Shown here piece after piece: positions 55,676 to 63,552 of a stretch of 64,000 bases of DNA. The stretch lies in NCBI RefSeq assembly GCF_014253065.1, contig NZ_JACLZK010000001.1:186001-250000 (forward strand). The letters run 5' to 3'. The stretch's first letter is position 1. Every line of letters starts with the position of its first letter. The position numbers and the translations under genes are program-made. The notes beneath the pieces were generated by a model. The model had not been told where the DNA came from and did no database searches. It saw nothing but the letters and a program-made list of their open reading frames with translations. This DNA is from Campylobacter massiliensis (lineage in GTDB: Bacteria > Campylobacterota > Campylobacteria > Campylobacterales > Campylobacteraceae).

Positions 55676-56495
55676 GCTTGCTAGCAGTTACGGATTTTGT
55701 TTTGGCGTAAAGCGCGCTATAAAAATCGCCGAAAACGCCAAAGATGCCGTAACTATCGGCCCTATCATACATAACAACGACGAGATAAACCGTCTAAATA
55801 AAAATTTTAACGTTAAAACGCTCGAAGGCATAAACGAAATCGACGGCGAAAAAAAGGCGATCATACGCACGCACGGTATCACAAAGGGCGACCTGGCCGA
55901 GCTAAAAAAAAGCGATATAAAAGTGATCGACGCGACGTGCCCATTTGTCACCAAGCCGCAGCAAATTTGCGAGAAAATGAGCAAAGAGGGCTACGACATC
56001 GTGATTTTCGGCGATGAAAAACATCCCGAGATAAAGGGCGTGAAATCATATGCCGTCGGTAAGGTATTCGTCGTGTTAGAAGAAAGCGAGCTAGAGGGCG
56101 TAAAACTAGCGCAAAAGGTAGCCGTCATCAGCCAAACGACGCGCAAGGTCGAAAAATTTATGCAAATCGTAAATTATTTGATGCTACGCGTAAAAGAAGT
56201 GCGCGTTTTTAACACGATTTGCAATGCTACTTTTGAAAACCAAGAAGCGGTTAAAAACTTAGCCGTTAGAGCCGACGTAATGGTCGTAATCGGCGGCAAA
56301 AACAGCTCAAATACAAAGCAGCTCTATCTCATCTCAAAAACCGCCTGCGAGGATAGCTATCTCGTGGAAAACGAATCCGAGCTTGAGAAAGCGTGGTTTG
56401 AGGGAAAAAGTCTTTGCGGAGTGAGTGCCGGGGCTTCTACGCCTGATTGGATTATCCAAAAAGTTGTCGATAAACTAGAGAGCTTTCAAATTTAA
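55665..56495 (+). CDS. ispH: 4-hydroxy-3-methylbut-2-enyl diphosphate reductase
   Basis: A 276-residue 4Fe-4S enzyme that makes IPP and DMAPP in the MEP isoprenoid pathway. The three cluster cysteines are seen in YGFCFGVKRA (Cys12), DATCPFV and NTICNATFENQ. The conserved SSNTKQL region is also present, reading GGKNSSNTKQLYL. GTG or ATG starts compete; the GTG-frame start at 55665 overlaps aroA. It is the last of the four overlapping genes before a 135-bp spacer to rpsA. Confidence 0.95.
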   Translation: MRIELASSYGFCFGVKRAIKIAENAKDAVTIGPIIHNNDEINRLNKNFNVKTLEGINEIDGEKKAIIRTHGITKGDLAELKKSDIKVIDATCPFVTKPQQICEKMSKEGYDIVIFGDEKHPEIKGVKSYAVGKVFVVLEESELEGVKLAQKVAVISQTTRKVEKFMQIVNYLMLRVKEVRVFNTICNATFENQEAVKNLAVRADVMVVIGGKNSSNTKQLYLISKTACEDSYLVENESELEKAWFEGKSLCGVSAGASTPDWIIQKVVDKLESFQI

Positions 56496-56579
56496 TAAAT
56501 ACTCATTACTTTTTTAAACAAAATTTCAAATTTACCCCTGAAATTTCGTAAGTTAATCTACTAATAAGTTAATATTAAG

Positions 56580-56585
56580 TAAAAT
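56580..56585 (+). promoter_or_regulatory. -10-like box before rpsA
   Basis: TAAAAT in the AT-rich spacer between ispH and rpsA, 45 bases before the start codon. AAAAGGAACAAG precedes the ATG. Weak by itself. Confidence 0.3.
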
Positions 56586-56630
56586 TGGGTCTAATTGTGT
56601 TAAAAGCAAAATATATACAAAAGGAACAAG

Positions 56631-58301
56631 ATGGCTGCGGTGAACAAAAAAGTTCAGCTTAGTAAGGCAAACGACGGTATCGAAGACGACGATTTTGCCG
56701 CGATGTTAGAGGAGTCTTTTAAAAAGACTGAAGAAGATAGCGACGGAATAATCGTCGATATTAAAGGCGACGAGGTTTTTGTAAACGTCGGTAAAAAATC
56801 GGAGGGAATTTTAAATATTTCCGAGATCCAAGACGAAAACGGAGAGCTTAAATTTAAAGCTGGCGATACGATAAAAGTCGTAATAACCGGCTCAAAAGGC
56901 GGTAAACCTATCGTTTCTCACAAAAAAGCGCTTAGAAAAGAAAAAGTTAAAGCTTACATAGATTCATATAATGAAGAAAATCAAGACGTATTCGACGTAA
57001 AAATAATCGGTAAAAATAAAGGCGGTTTTGTTGCTCAAAATAGCGAGGGTATCGAGTTTTTCTTGCCTCGCTCGCAAGGCGGCTTTAAGGACGCAAACGC
57101 GGTAGTAGGAAAGTCGTTTAAAGTAAAAGTCATAAAGATAGACAAAGACGAGCAAAGCATCATCGTATCGAGAAAAAAACTACTCGACGAAGATAGAAAG
57201 AAAAAAAGAGAGGCGATATCCGCAGTCGCTGAAAATACGGACGTAATAGAGGGCGTGGTTAAGAAAATTACTACCTACGGCATGTTTGTGGATGTAGGCG
57301 GTGTAGACGGACTCGTGCACTACAGCGAGATAAGCTATAAAGGACCTGTAAATCCTGGCTCTATCTACAAAGAGGGCGATAAGGTTTTAGTAAAAGTTAT
57401 CAAATACGATAATGAGAAGAAGCACCTGTCTCTATCTATCAAGGCTGCGACTCCTGATCCTTGGGAAGAGATAAAAGACGGTCTTGAGGTGGGCGATACT
57501 ATCAAGGTAACCGTTAGCAACATAGAGCCTTACGGCGCTTTTGTCGATCTTGGCAATGATATAGAGGGGTTCTTGCACATTTCTGAAATTTCTTGGGATA
57601 AAAATATCAAAAATCCAAAAGATCACATCAGCGAGGGCGAGGAGCTTGACGTCGAGGTTATCGAGATAGATGCAAAAGATCGCCGCTTAAGAGTGAGCCT
57701 AAAAAACCTACTCAAAAAACCGTTTGACGAATTTAAGGCCAAATTTAAAGAAGGCGACATTACTAAAGGCGTAGTTACTAGCGTGACGAACTTTGGGGCA
57801 TTTGTTAGAATCGGCGGAGTAGAGGGTTTGCTTCACAACGAAGACGCTTCTTGGGATAGAAACGACAAGTGTAAAGATTTATTTAAAGTAGGCGATGAGA
57901 TCGAGGTAAAAATAATCAAAATCGACTCTAACGAGCAAAAAATTTCGCTTAGCCAAAAAGATCTAAAACAAAGTCCTGTACAAGCCTATGCTAAAAAATT
58001 TAGCGTAGGCGACATCGTAACGGGTAAAATTCGCGATATTAAAGATTTCGGCGTATTTGTAGAGCTTGGCGATAACGTCGATGCGCTCATCCGCAAAGAA
58101 GACCTCGGTAGTGTAAGCGCTGAAAGTCTAAACATAAACGATAATATTGAAGCTGCGATAGCCTTTATCGATGAGAAGAAAAATAGAATTCGCCTAAGCG
58201 TAAGACGCCTTGCAAGACAAAAAGAGCGCGAGGTGTTAAACGAGATAAATAGCGACGATAAGGTTACTTTGGGCGACATTATCAAAGAGCAGCTATCGTA
58301 A
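56631..58301 (+). CDS. rpsA: Ribosomal protein S1
   Basis: A 556-residue RNA-binding protein of the small subunit with about six S1 repeats. The first two are diverged and bind the ribosome. The later ones are clear (GVVKKITTYGMFVDVGGVDGL, VSNIEPYGAFVDLGNDIEGFLH, GVVTSVTNFGAFVRIGGVEGLLH, GKIRDIKDFGVFVELGDNVDAL). It helps bind and unfold mRNAs. The same order ispH-rpsA-x-serA occurs in other Campylobacter as I remember. Confidence 0.96.
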   Translation: MAAVNKKVQLSKANDGIEDDDFAAMLEESFKKTEEDSDGIIVDIKGDEVFVNVGKKSEGILNISEIQDENGELKFKAGDTIKVVITGSKGGKPIVSHKKALRKEKVKAYIDSYNEENQDVFDVKIIGKNKGGFVAQNSEGIEFFLPRSQGGFKDANAVVGKSFKVKVIKIDKDEQSIIVSRKKLLDEDRKKKREAISAVAENTDVIEGVVKKITTYGMFVDVGGVDGLVHYSEISYKGPVNPGSIYKEGDKVLVKVIKYDNEKKHLSLSIKAATPDPWEEIKDGLEVGDTIKVTVSNIEPYGAFVDLGNDIEGFLHISEISWDKNIKNPKDHISEGEELDVEVIEIDAKDRRLRVSLKNLLKKPFDEFKAKFKEGDITKGVVTSVTNFGAFVRIGGVEGLLHNEDASWDRNDKCKDLFKVGDEIEVKIIKIDSNEQKISLSQKDLKQSPVQAYAKKFSVGDIVTGKIRDIKDFGVFVELGDNVDALIRKEDLGSVSAESLNINDNIEAAIAFIDEKKNRIRLSVRRLARQKEREVLNEINSDDKVTLGDIIKEQLS

Positions 58302-58305
58302 ATAA

Positions 58306-58791
58306 ATGAAGCGATATCTGCTCTGGGGCGCGATGGCTTTTGTGCTGATTTTCGTCTGTATATGCGGCGCTTTGCTGTATAAGTATGCGGATGTAAATTT
58401 AAAAGCGCCCGCGCCTGCGGAGCTAAAGATATCGGAAAATAATGAGGAGCGAAATTTGTCCGGCAACCTAGCTTCTTGGGTCGGCGAAATGGCAAATTTA
58501 GCTCCTAGAAAATATGCTTTGGCAAGCAACGAGATATTTGTAGAATTTAAAGACGACTCAAAATCCGTCATAAAAACAGCCTATCAGCTAATGATTGATA
58601 AAAACGATATCTATTCGATGTTTTGCCTTACTCAAACATTAAAAAACATACCCGTAGATTTTAGCGTAGTAAAAGAAAATTCGCAAAATTTAATTTACAT
58701 CAACACGCAAGATAACGGCGTTTTAAACCGCGTTATAAACGAACTTAAAGCGTATGATATACGCTCAACCTTCAAGGAGATCAAGCTATGA
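58306..58791 (+). CDS. Membrane-anchored conserved hypothetical protein
   Basis: A 161-residue protein with one N-terminal transmembrane helix (YLLWGAMAFVLIFVCICGALLY, about 4-25) and a periplasmic domain with no recognised fold. It lies between rpsA (4-base gap) and serA (4-base overlap), so it is made with both. The unusual place between ribosomal and amino-acid genes is conserved in the genus as I recall, which argues that it is a real gene. Function unknown. Confidence 0.65.
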   Translation: MKRYLLWGAMAFVLIFVCICGALLYKYADVNLKAPAPAELKISENNEERNLSGNLASWVGEMANLAPRKYALASNEIFVEFKDDSKSVIKTAYQLMIDKNDIYSMFCLTQTLKNIPVDFSVVKENSQNLIYINTQDNGVLNRVINELKAYDIRSTFKEIKL

Positions 58792-60365
58792 AAACGATAA
58801 TAGTGTGCGACGCAATACATAAAGTCGGCTTTGAAATTTTAAATCGCGAAGAGGATATAAAAGTAATCGATGCGGTAAGTATGCCTAAAGACAAGCTTTT
58901 GGAGATTTTAGGCGAGGCTGACGTGGCCATCACGCGAAGCTCGACCGAGGTCGGCGAGGCATTTTTAAATGCAGCCAAAAATCTAAAAGCTCTCGTGCGC
59001 GCGGGCGTGGGCGTCGACAACGTAGATATCGACGGCTGCTCAAAACGCGGCATTATCGCGATGAACGTCCCTACGGCAAACACGATCGCCGCGGTAGAGC
59101 TAACGATGGCTCATATGCTAGCCGCCGCCCGCTCTTTTCCGTACGCTCACAACGATCTAAAAATCGACCGAATTTGGAAACGCGAGAAATGGTACGGCGT
59201 CGAGCTTTTTAACAAGACTCTAGGTGTCATCGGCTTTGGTAACATCGGCTCTCGCGTGGCTACTAGGGCTGCGGCTTTCGGTATGCAAATCGTTGCCTAC
59301 GATCCGTATATAGATCCCTCGAAAGTAACCGATATGGGCGGCGTTTATACGCGAAATTTTGACGATATCTTTGCGTGCGATTTCATCACCATACACACTC
59401 CTAAAAATAAAGAAACCGTAAACATGATCGGCGAGGCGGAGATCGCAAAGATGAAGGACGGCGTGCGCCTCATAAACTGCGCTCGCGGCGGCCTTTACAA
59501 CGAAGAGGCGCTATATAACGGCCTAAAAAGCGGCAAGATAGCGTTTGCGGGCATCGACGTGTTTGAGAAGGAACCGGCGACGGATCATCCGCTACTTGAG
59601 CTAAATAACGTCAGCGTCACGCCGCATCTTGGCGCAAATACGTTGGAATCTCAGGCTAATATCGCTATCGCCGCAGCCGAGCAGGCTATCTCGGCGGCTC
59701 GCGGCATCAGCTATCCTAGCGCGCTAAATTTACCGATAAAAACGGAGGACCTGCCGCCTTTCGTAGAGCCTTATATCGAGCTTACGAGCAAGATGGCCTT
59801 TCTCGCCGCGCAGATCAACAAAAAAGCTATCAAAGCTATCCGTATCGAGACGCACGGCCCTATCAGCGAGTACGCTAACTCTATGCTTACCTTTGCGATC
59901 GTGGGCGCTTTAAAAGAGAGTTTGGGCGATACGATAAACTACGTAAACGCTAAATTTTTGTGCGACGAAAAGGGTATCACGACGGAGAGCAGCGTCGGCG
60001 GCAATAGTATTTTCAAAAATAAAATCACCGTTCGTATCACGACCGAAAACGACGTCGTGACGATCGGCGGAACGGTATTTGGCGAAAATCAGCAACGCAT
60101 CGTGACGATAAACGGCTTTAAGACCGACTTTAAGCCTAAAGGTAAGATGATTATCTTTAAAAACAACGACGTTCCGGGTGTTATCGCTAAAATTTCGTCT
60201 ATCCTCGCCGAAGAAAAGATCAATATCGCCGATTTCCGACTAGGACGCGACGATCACGGTATGGCGCTCGCGGTCGTGTTGGTCGATGAAAAGATAACCA
60301 AAGAAACGCTGGCTAAGCTAAACGATCTTGACGTTTGCGTATGGGCAAAATACGCAGTTGTCTAA
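58788..60365 (+). CDS. serA: D-3-phosphoglycerate dehydrogenase
   Basis: A 525-residue enzyme opening serine synthesis. It has the NAD-binding GFGNIGSRVATRAAAFGM, the catalytic RGGLYNEEAL after INCA, and ITIHTPKNKETVNMI with the Arg and Glu of the site. His in VTPHLGANTLESQ is the acid/base. The C-terminal third holds an allosteric-substrate-binding domain and an ACT domain (VIAKISSILAEEKINIADFRLGR). It overlaps the upstream membrane-protein gene by 4 bases. Length and domain count match the long (type II-like) form. Confidence 0.95.
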   Translation: MKTIIVCDAIHKVGFEILNREEDIKVIDAVSMPKDKLLEILGEADVAITRSSTEVGEAFLNAAKNLKALVRAGVGVDNVDIDGCSKRGIIAMNVPTANTIAAVELTMAHMLAAARSFPYAHNDLKIDRIWKREKWYGVELFNKTLGVIGFGNIGSRVATRAAAFGMQIVAYDPYIDPSKVTDMGGVYTRNFDDIFACDFITIHTPKNKETVNMIGEAEIAKMKDGVRLINCARGGLYNEEALYNGLKSGKIAFAGIDVFEKEPATDHPLLELNNVSVTPHLGANTLESQANIAIAAAEQAISAARGISYPSALNLPIKTEDLPPFVEPYIELTSKMAFLAAQINKKAIKAIRIETHGPISEYANSMLTFAIVGALKESLGDTINYVNAKFLCDEKGITTESSVGGNSIFKNKITVRITTENDVVTIGGTVFGENQQRIVTINGFKTDFKPKGKMIIFKNNDVPGVIAKISSILAEEKINIADFRLGRDDHGMALAVVLVDEKITKETLAKLNDLDVCVWAKYAVV

Positions 60366-60393
60366 ATTTAAGCCCTAATTCGGGCTTAAATTT
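60364..60393 (+). terminator. 12-bp perfect hairpin after serA
   Basis: AAATTTAAGCCC (60364-60375) pairs with GGGCTTAAATTT (60382-60393) around TAATTC. It starts in the serA stop codon and ends just before the ribosome binding site AAGGAGG of the next gene. It may attenuate or stabilise rather than stop transcription. Confidence 0.45.
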
Positions 60394-60408
60394 AAGGAGG
60401 GCTTAAAT

Positions 60409-60630
60409 ATGAAATTTTTACTTTTTATACCGATTTTGCTTTTGCTTACGGGTTGCGAGAGTCAGGTGCAAAAGCAAACTACGAAAAATTTCGAGAAAAT
60501 TCTGACCGAAAAAAAGAAATTTCAAAAGATACAAAAAGACGATCCTAGCGTAAGCGAACAGATGAAGAGAGAAATCCACTCGCAGTCCGAGCGAAGCAAG
60601 GAAAAAGGCGAGTTCAAATTTAAGCCTTAA
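60409..60630 (+). CDS. Small lipoprotein
   Basis: A 73-residue exported protein. The signal peptide KFLLFIPILLLLTGC ends in lipobox LTGC (Cys16). The mature part is charged and probably disordered (KNFEKILTEKKKFQKIQKDD). AAGGAGGGC upstream. It follows serA after a strong hairpin and precedes efp with its own promoter. No domain assigned. Confidence 0.65.
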   Translation: MKFLLFIPILLLLTGCESQVQKQTTKNFEKILTEKKKFQKIQKDDPSVSEQMKREIHSQSERSKEKGEFKFKP

Positions 60631-60707
60631 ATTTGAGGTTTGCTTCGGCGAGCGCGGTCAAATTTGCCGCCTCGCCGCTTCTTAAACTAAACTAAAAGCT
60701 TTTTTGA

Positions 60708-60713
60708 TATAAT
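60708..60713 (+). promoter_or_regulatory. -10 box of efp
   Basis: TTTTTTGATATAATC gives an extended TATAAT 28 bases before the ATG. A GGCGAG/CTCGCC hairpin lies at 60647-60676 just upstream and may end the lipoprotein transcript. Confidence 0.6.
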
Positions 60714-60740
60714 CACCCTTTAAAACCACAAGGAGAAAAA

Positions 60741-61307
60741 ATGGCAACCTATTCTATGGGCGACCTAAAAAAAGGACTAAAGATCGAGCTAGACGGCGTT
60801 CCGTATAAAGTCGTCGAGTATCAGCACGTAAAACCGGGCAAGGGAGCGGCTTTCGTTCGCGCGAAAATCAAATCTTTCATCGACGGCAAAGTGCTTGAAA
60901 AGACGTTCCACGCTGGTGACAAATGCGATCAGCCGAATTTGGAAGAAAAAGAGATGCAGTATCTTTACGACGACGGCGAGTTCTGCCAGTTTATGGATAC
61001 TGCGACCTACGAGCAAGTAGCGATCAGCGACGAGGACGTGGGTGATGTCAAAAAATGGATGATAGACGGTATGATGGTTGAGATTTTGTTTCACAACGGC
61101 AAGGCTATCGGCGTAGAAGTACCGCAGGTCGTCGAGCTAAAGATCGTCGAGACTCCGCCGAATTTCAAAGGCGACACCCAAGGCGGTAAAAAGCCTGCTA
61201 CGCTTGAGAGCGGCGCGGTCGTGCAGATACCTTTCCACGTGCTTGAAGGCGAGGTCATCCGCGTAGATACCGTCCGCGGCGAATACATCGAGCGCGCAAA
61301 TAAATAA
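60741..61307 (+). CDS. efp: Translation elongation factor P
   Basis: A 188-residue factor that relieves stalling at polyproline. It has the N-terminal KOW-like domain with the modified lysine at Lys34 ([14 protein letters not shown]), then two OB domains ending in [19 protein letters not shown]. Lysine at the tip suggests the EpmA-type modification, but the modifying enzyme is not in this window. A GluQ/GenX-like paralogue is encoded at 63553 but keeps the tRNA-synthetase start. AAGGAGAAAA precedes the ATG. Confidence 0.95.
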   Translation: MATYSMGDLKKGLKIELDGVPYKVVEYQHVKPGKGAAFVRAKIKSFIDGKVLEKTFHAGDKCDQPNLEEKEMQYLYDDGEFCQFMDTATYEQVAISDEDVGDVKKWMIDGMMVEILFHNGKAIGVEVPQVVELKIVETPPNFKGDTQGGKKPATLESGAVVQIPFHVLEGEVIRVDTVRGEYIERANK

Positions 61308-61325
61308 CCGCAGTCGTCAAATTTG

Positions 61326-61922
61326 ATGAAAGCAAAATTTGACGAGCTTATAGCCCAAGTAAAGCCGCTGTTTAAAGATAACGGCTTTACCAAAAACGGG
61401 CTAAATTTCTACAAAAATACTCCCGAATTTATCTATGTCGTAAATTTTCAAAAAAGTAGCGGCAATACCGCATCTGAAACTAGATTTTACGTAAATTGCG
61501 GCATTTACGGCGCTTTTATAGACGCTGCGACTGGCAAAGAATTTATCTCAAAACCCAAAGAATACGAATGCCATTTTAGGGATAGAATTTCATCTATCAT
61601 AGACTCCAAAACGGCTTACTATGAAATCAACGAAAATACCTACACGGCAGCGCTTTGCGAAAATTTAGCGAGCGATTTAAGAGCGATATTTAGTTTTTTT
61701 GAGGAGATAAAAACCGAACGAAATTTGATTGATTTGATGCTGGAGCGAAACGGCCTAGCGGTGATTGACCAGCTTTTTGAATATCTACTCATAAAGCGTG
61801 AACAAGAAATTTTGATCCGCCAAGCGTTAAATTTGTTTCAAAAATACGGAAACGAAACTAGATGGAAAATTTTTGAGAGGCGTATAAACGATTTGCTGAA
61901 AAATATGAAAAAAACGAGATAA
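61326..61922 (+). CDS. DUF4304 domain protein
   Basis: A 198-residue protein. I prefer the ATG at 61326; a TTG immediately before it is also in frame. The N-terminal half matches DUF4304 (LFKDNGFTKNGLNFYKN, then VVNFQKSSGN, then FYVNCGIYG), a small alpha/beta domain of unknown role often found in toxin-immunity or mobile contexts. The C-terminal 80 residues are helical. It is 18 bases after efp but has no good ribosome binding site. Immunity-type function is only a guess. Confidence 0.6.
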   Translation: MKAKFDELIAQVKPLFKDNGFTKNGLNFYKNTPEFIYVVNFQKSSGNTASETRFYVNCGIYGAFIDAATGKEFISKPKEYECHFRDRISSIIDSKTAYYEINENTYTAALCENLASDLRAIFSFFEEIKTERNLIDLMLERNGLAVIDQLFEYLLIKREQEILIRQALNLFQKYGNETRWKIFERRINDLLKNMKKTR

Positions 61923-61966
61923 AATTTGAAGAAATAAAAGCCAAGGCCTAAGCCTTAGCTTAGACT

Positions 61967-62218
61967 TTAGGCTGATTTTTTAACGCTATCGACCAAAGCA
62001 ACGATCTCTTCGTGATTTGGCAGGGCGTTTACGTCCGTACCGATGAGATCTTTTTTAGAAAAGACTACTTTTCCGTCTACTTCAACTATGAAGTTTCCGC
62101 CGCTACCGACGATTTTGCTAATATTAGCACCTGGAATTTGACTTAAAAATTCTTCTTCTACACGAGAAGCTACCGGTCTATAGTTTCAAGAATTGCAATA
62201 TGTAATCTTTACTTCCAT
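61967..62218 (-). CDS. SelW-like selenoprotein (Rdx family) with in-frame UGA
   Basis: The minus strand reads ATG at 62218 with AAGGAAGGAAA upstream and continues for 84 codons to TAA at 61967, crossing a single TGA at codon 11 (62188-62186). The frame starts MEVKITYCNS-U-NYRP, so the TGA falls exactly at the second redox position of the CxxC motif of SelW/SelT/SelH-like thioredoxin-fold proteins. The rest matches the family (IVGSGGNFIVEVDGKVVFSKKD). It would be about 83 residues with selenocysteine. Predictors stop at the UGA and miss it. Function: redox, substrate unknown. SelA/SelB/SelD are outside the window. Confidence 0.85.
62155..62169 (-). promoter_or_regulatory. Bacterial SECIS-like hairpin of the selenoprotein mRNA
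   Basis: On the minus strand CTTCT-CGTGT-AGAAG starts 16 bases after the UGA. The apical loop lies 22-26 bases downstream of the codon and has G in position 2, as bacterial SECIS elements recognised by SelB require. The sequence is inside the coding region. Confidence 0.6.
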
Positions 62219-62307
62219 TTTCCTTCCTTTCGAATTTAAAGTGGCGCGATTATAGCGCAAATTTAGCAAACGAGAGTATAATAATCCGAAAATTTAAGGA
62301 GAAAATT

Positions 62308-62856
62308 ATGAAAAAAGTTGCCGTGATTTTTGCCGACGGGTTTGAGGAGATAGAGGGCGTTAGCATCGTGGACGTGCTTAGACGAGGCGGCGTGGAGGCC
62401 CATATAGTAGGCCTTGACAAGCTACCTATCACGGGTGCTCACGGAGTGAAATTCGTCTGCGACATGACGCTTTATGACCTCGAAATCGAGGAGTACGATA
62501 TGCTGGTTTTGCCGGGCGGGTATACGGGCGTCACGAATATCTCAGGTAATCTAAAAATGAGAGAGACGATCAAAAAGTTTGATAAAAAAGGCAAATTCGT
62601 CGCCGCCATTTGCGCCGCGCCGATAGCTCTTGGAGTGGCGGAGATCATGAGGGGCGAGTATACATGCTATCCTAGCTGTGAGGCTAGCGTCGAGGGCGGA
62701 ACGTACGTGAGCGATAAAAACGTCGTGCAAAGCGGAAATATCATCACTTCAAAAGGCCCCGCCACCGCGATGGAGTTTGCTTTGGAGCTGGTTAAGGTTT
62801 TAAACGGCGAGCAAGTTTATAACGAAGTGAAAAACGGACTCTTGTTTGTTAAATAA
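62308..62856 (+). CDS. DJ-1/PfpI family protein
   Basis: A 182-residue class I glutamine-amidotransferase-like fold. It has the N-terminal VAVIFADGFEEIEGVSIVD with the conserved Glu, LVLPGGYTG, and the nucleophile Cys in VAAICAAPIALGVA (around 102). DJ-1-like proteins act as glyoxalase/deglycase or chaperone. AAGGAGAAAATT before the ATG. Divergent from the selenoprotein gene; both are redox-type proteins. Confidence 0.9.
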   Translation: MKKVAVIFADGFEEIEGVSIVDVLRRGGVEAHIVGLDKLPITGAHGVKFVCDMTLYDLEIEEYDMLVLPGGYTGVTNISGNLKMRETIKKFDKKGKFVAAICAAPIALGVAEIMRGEYTCYPSCEASVEGGTYVSDKNVVQSGNIITSKGPATAMEFALELVKVLNGEQVYNEVKNGLLFVK

Positions 62857-63236
62857 CGATTTGATGGTTCAAATTTAACGAAGGCCGCGCGTTTTGCTTT
62901 TATCGAAGGCGCGGCTTAAATTTAAACAAAGCGTGCAAACGTTAAATTTGCGGCCGTGAAATTATGTAAACTGCCGATAAAATCGCGCTTCTTGGCTCAA
63001 TTATAAATTTATTTGCGCTGATCGGCCGACGTTTCACGACCAAAATGCTTTAAATTTACGGCAAAATTTACCTAGTCAAAAACCGCCAAATAAAAAATAA
63101 ATTTTTAAAAGCGTTTCTTGAGGTTTAAATTTACAAAAAATTATAAAAATATCAATTTTTATCTAGCTTTTTTATTTAAATTCAGGTATCATCTCTTAAC
63201 CGATTTATCGGGAATTTGATTTAAGGAAACGTTACT
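62857..63236. other. Spacer before the RRM gene
   Basis: 380 bp. It starts with a GCCGCGC/GCGCGGC stem (62884-62915) that may end the DJ-1 transcript and ends in a TATCAT -10-like box (63187-63192) 45 bases before the RRM start. The AT-rich middle has AAATTT repeats and no gene. Confidence 0.45.
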
Positions 63237-63482
63237 GTGAATATTTACGTCGGTAACTTGTCATATCGCATGACTGAGGCAGAGCTTAAGGATACATTTG
63301 CGCCTTTTGGCGAAGTAAAACGCGCGAAAATCGTCAAAGATCGCGACACGAATCGCTCAAAAGGATTCGGATTCGTCGAGATAGAAAACGATGCAGACGC
63401 GCTAAAAGCGATCGAAGCGCTAAACAACAAGGAAGTAGGCGGCAGAGCTCTAAGAGTAAACGAATCTAAACCTAAAGAATAA
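63237..63482 (+). CDS. RNA-binding protein with one RRM domain
   Basis: An 81-residue protein made of one RNA recognition motif: RNP2 IYVGNL at 3-8 and RNP1 KGFGFVEI near 42-49, with the usual aromatic positions for base stacking. Such short bacterial RRM proteins are common in Campylobacterota and cyanobacteria; targets are unknown. GTG start with AAGGAAACG upstream. A clear terminator follows, so it is a single-gene transcript. Confidence 0.88.
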   Translation: MNIYVGNLSYRMTEAELKDTFAPFGEVKRAKIVKDRDTNRSKGFGFVEIENDADALKAIEALNNKEVGGRALRVNESKPKE

Positions 63483-63486
63483 TCCG

Positions 63487-63508
63487 GCCGTCAAATCTGA
63501 CGGCTTTT
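63487..63508 (+). terminator. Rho-independent terminator of the RRM gene
   Basis: GCCGTCA-AATC-TGACGGC followed by TTTT, with more T a few bases on. The clearest intrinsic terminator in this window. Confidence 0.8.
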
Positions 63509-63552
63509 AACTAATTTTTAAATTTAAGCTTTTTAACCAAATTTCACTCCAA

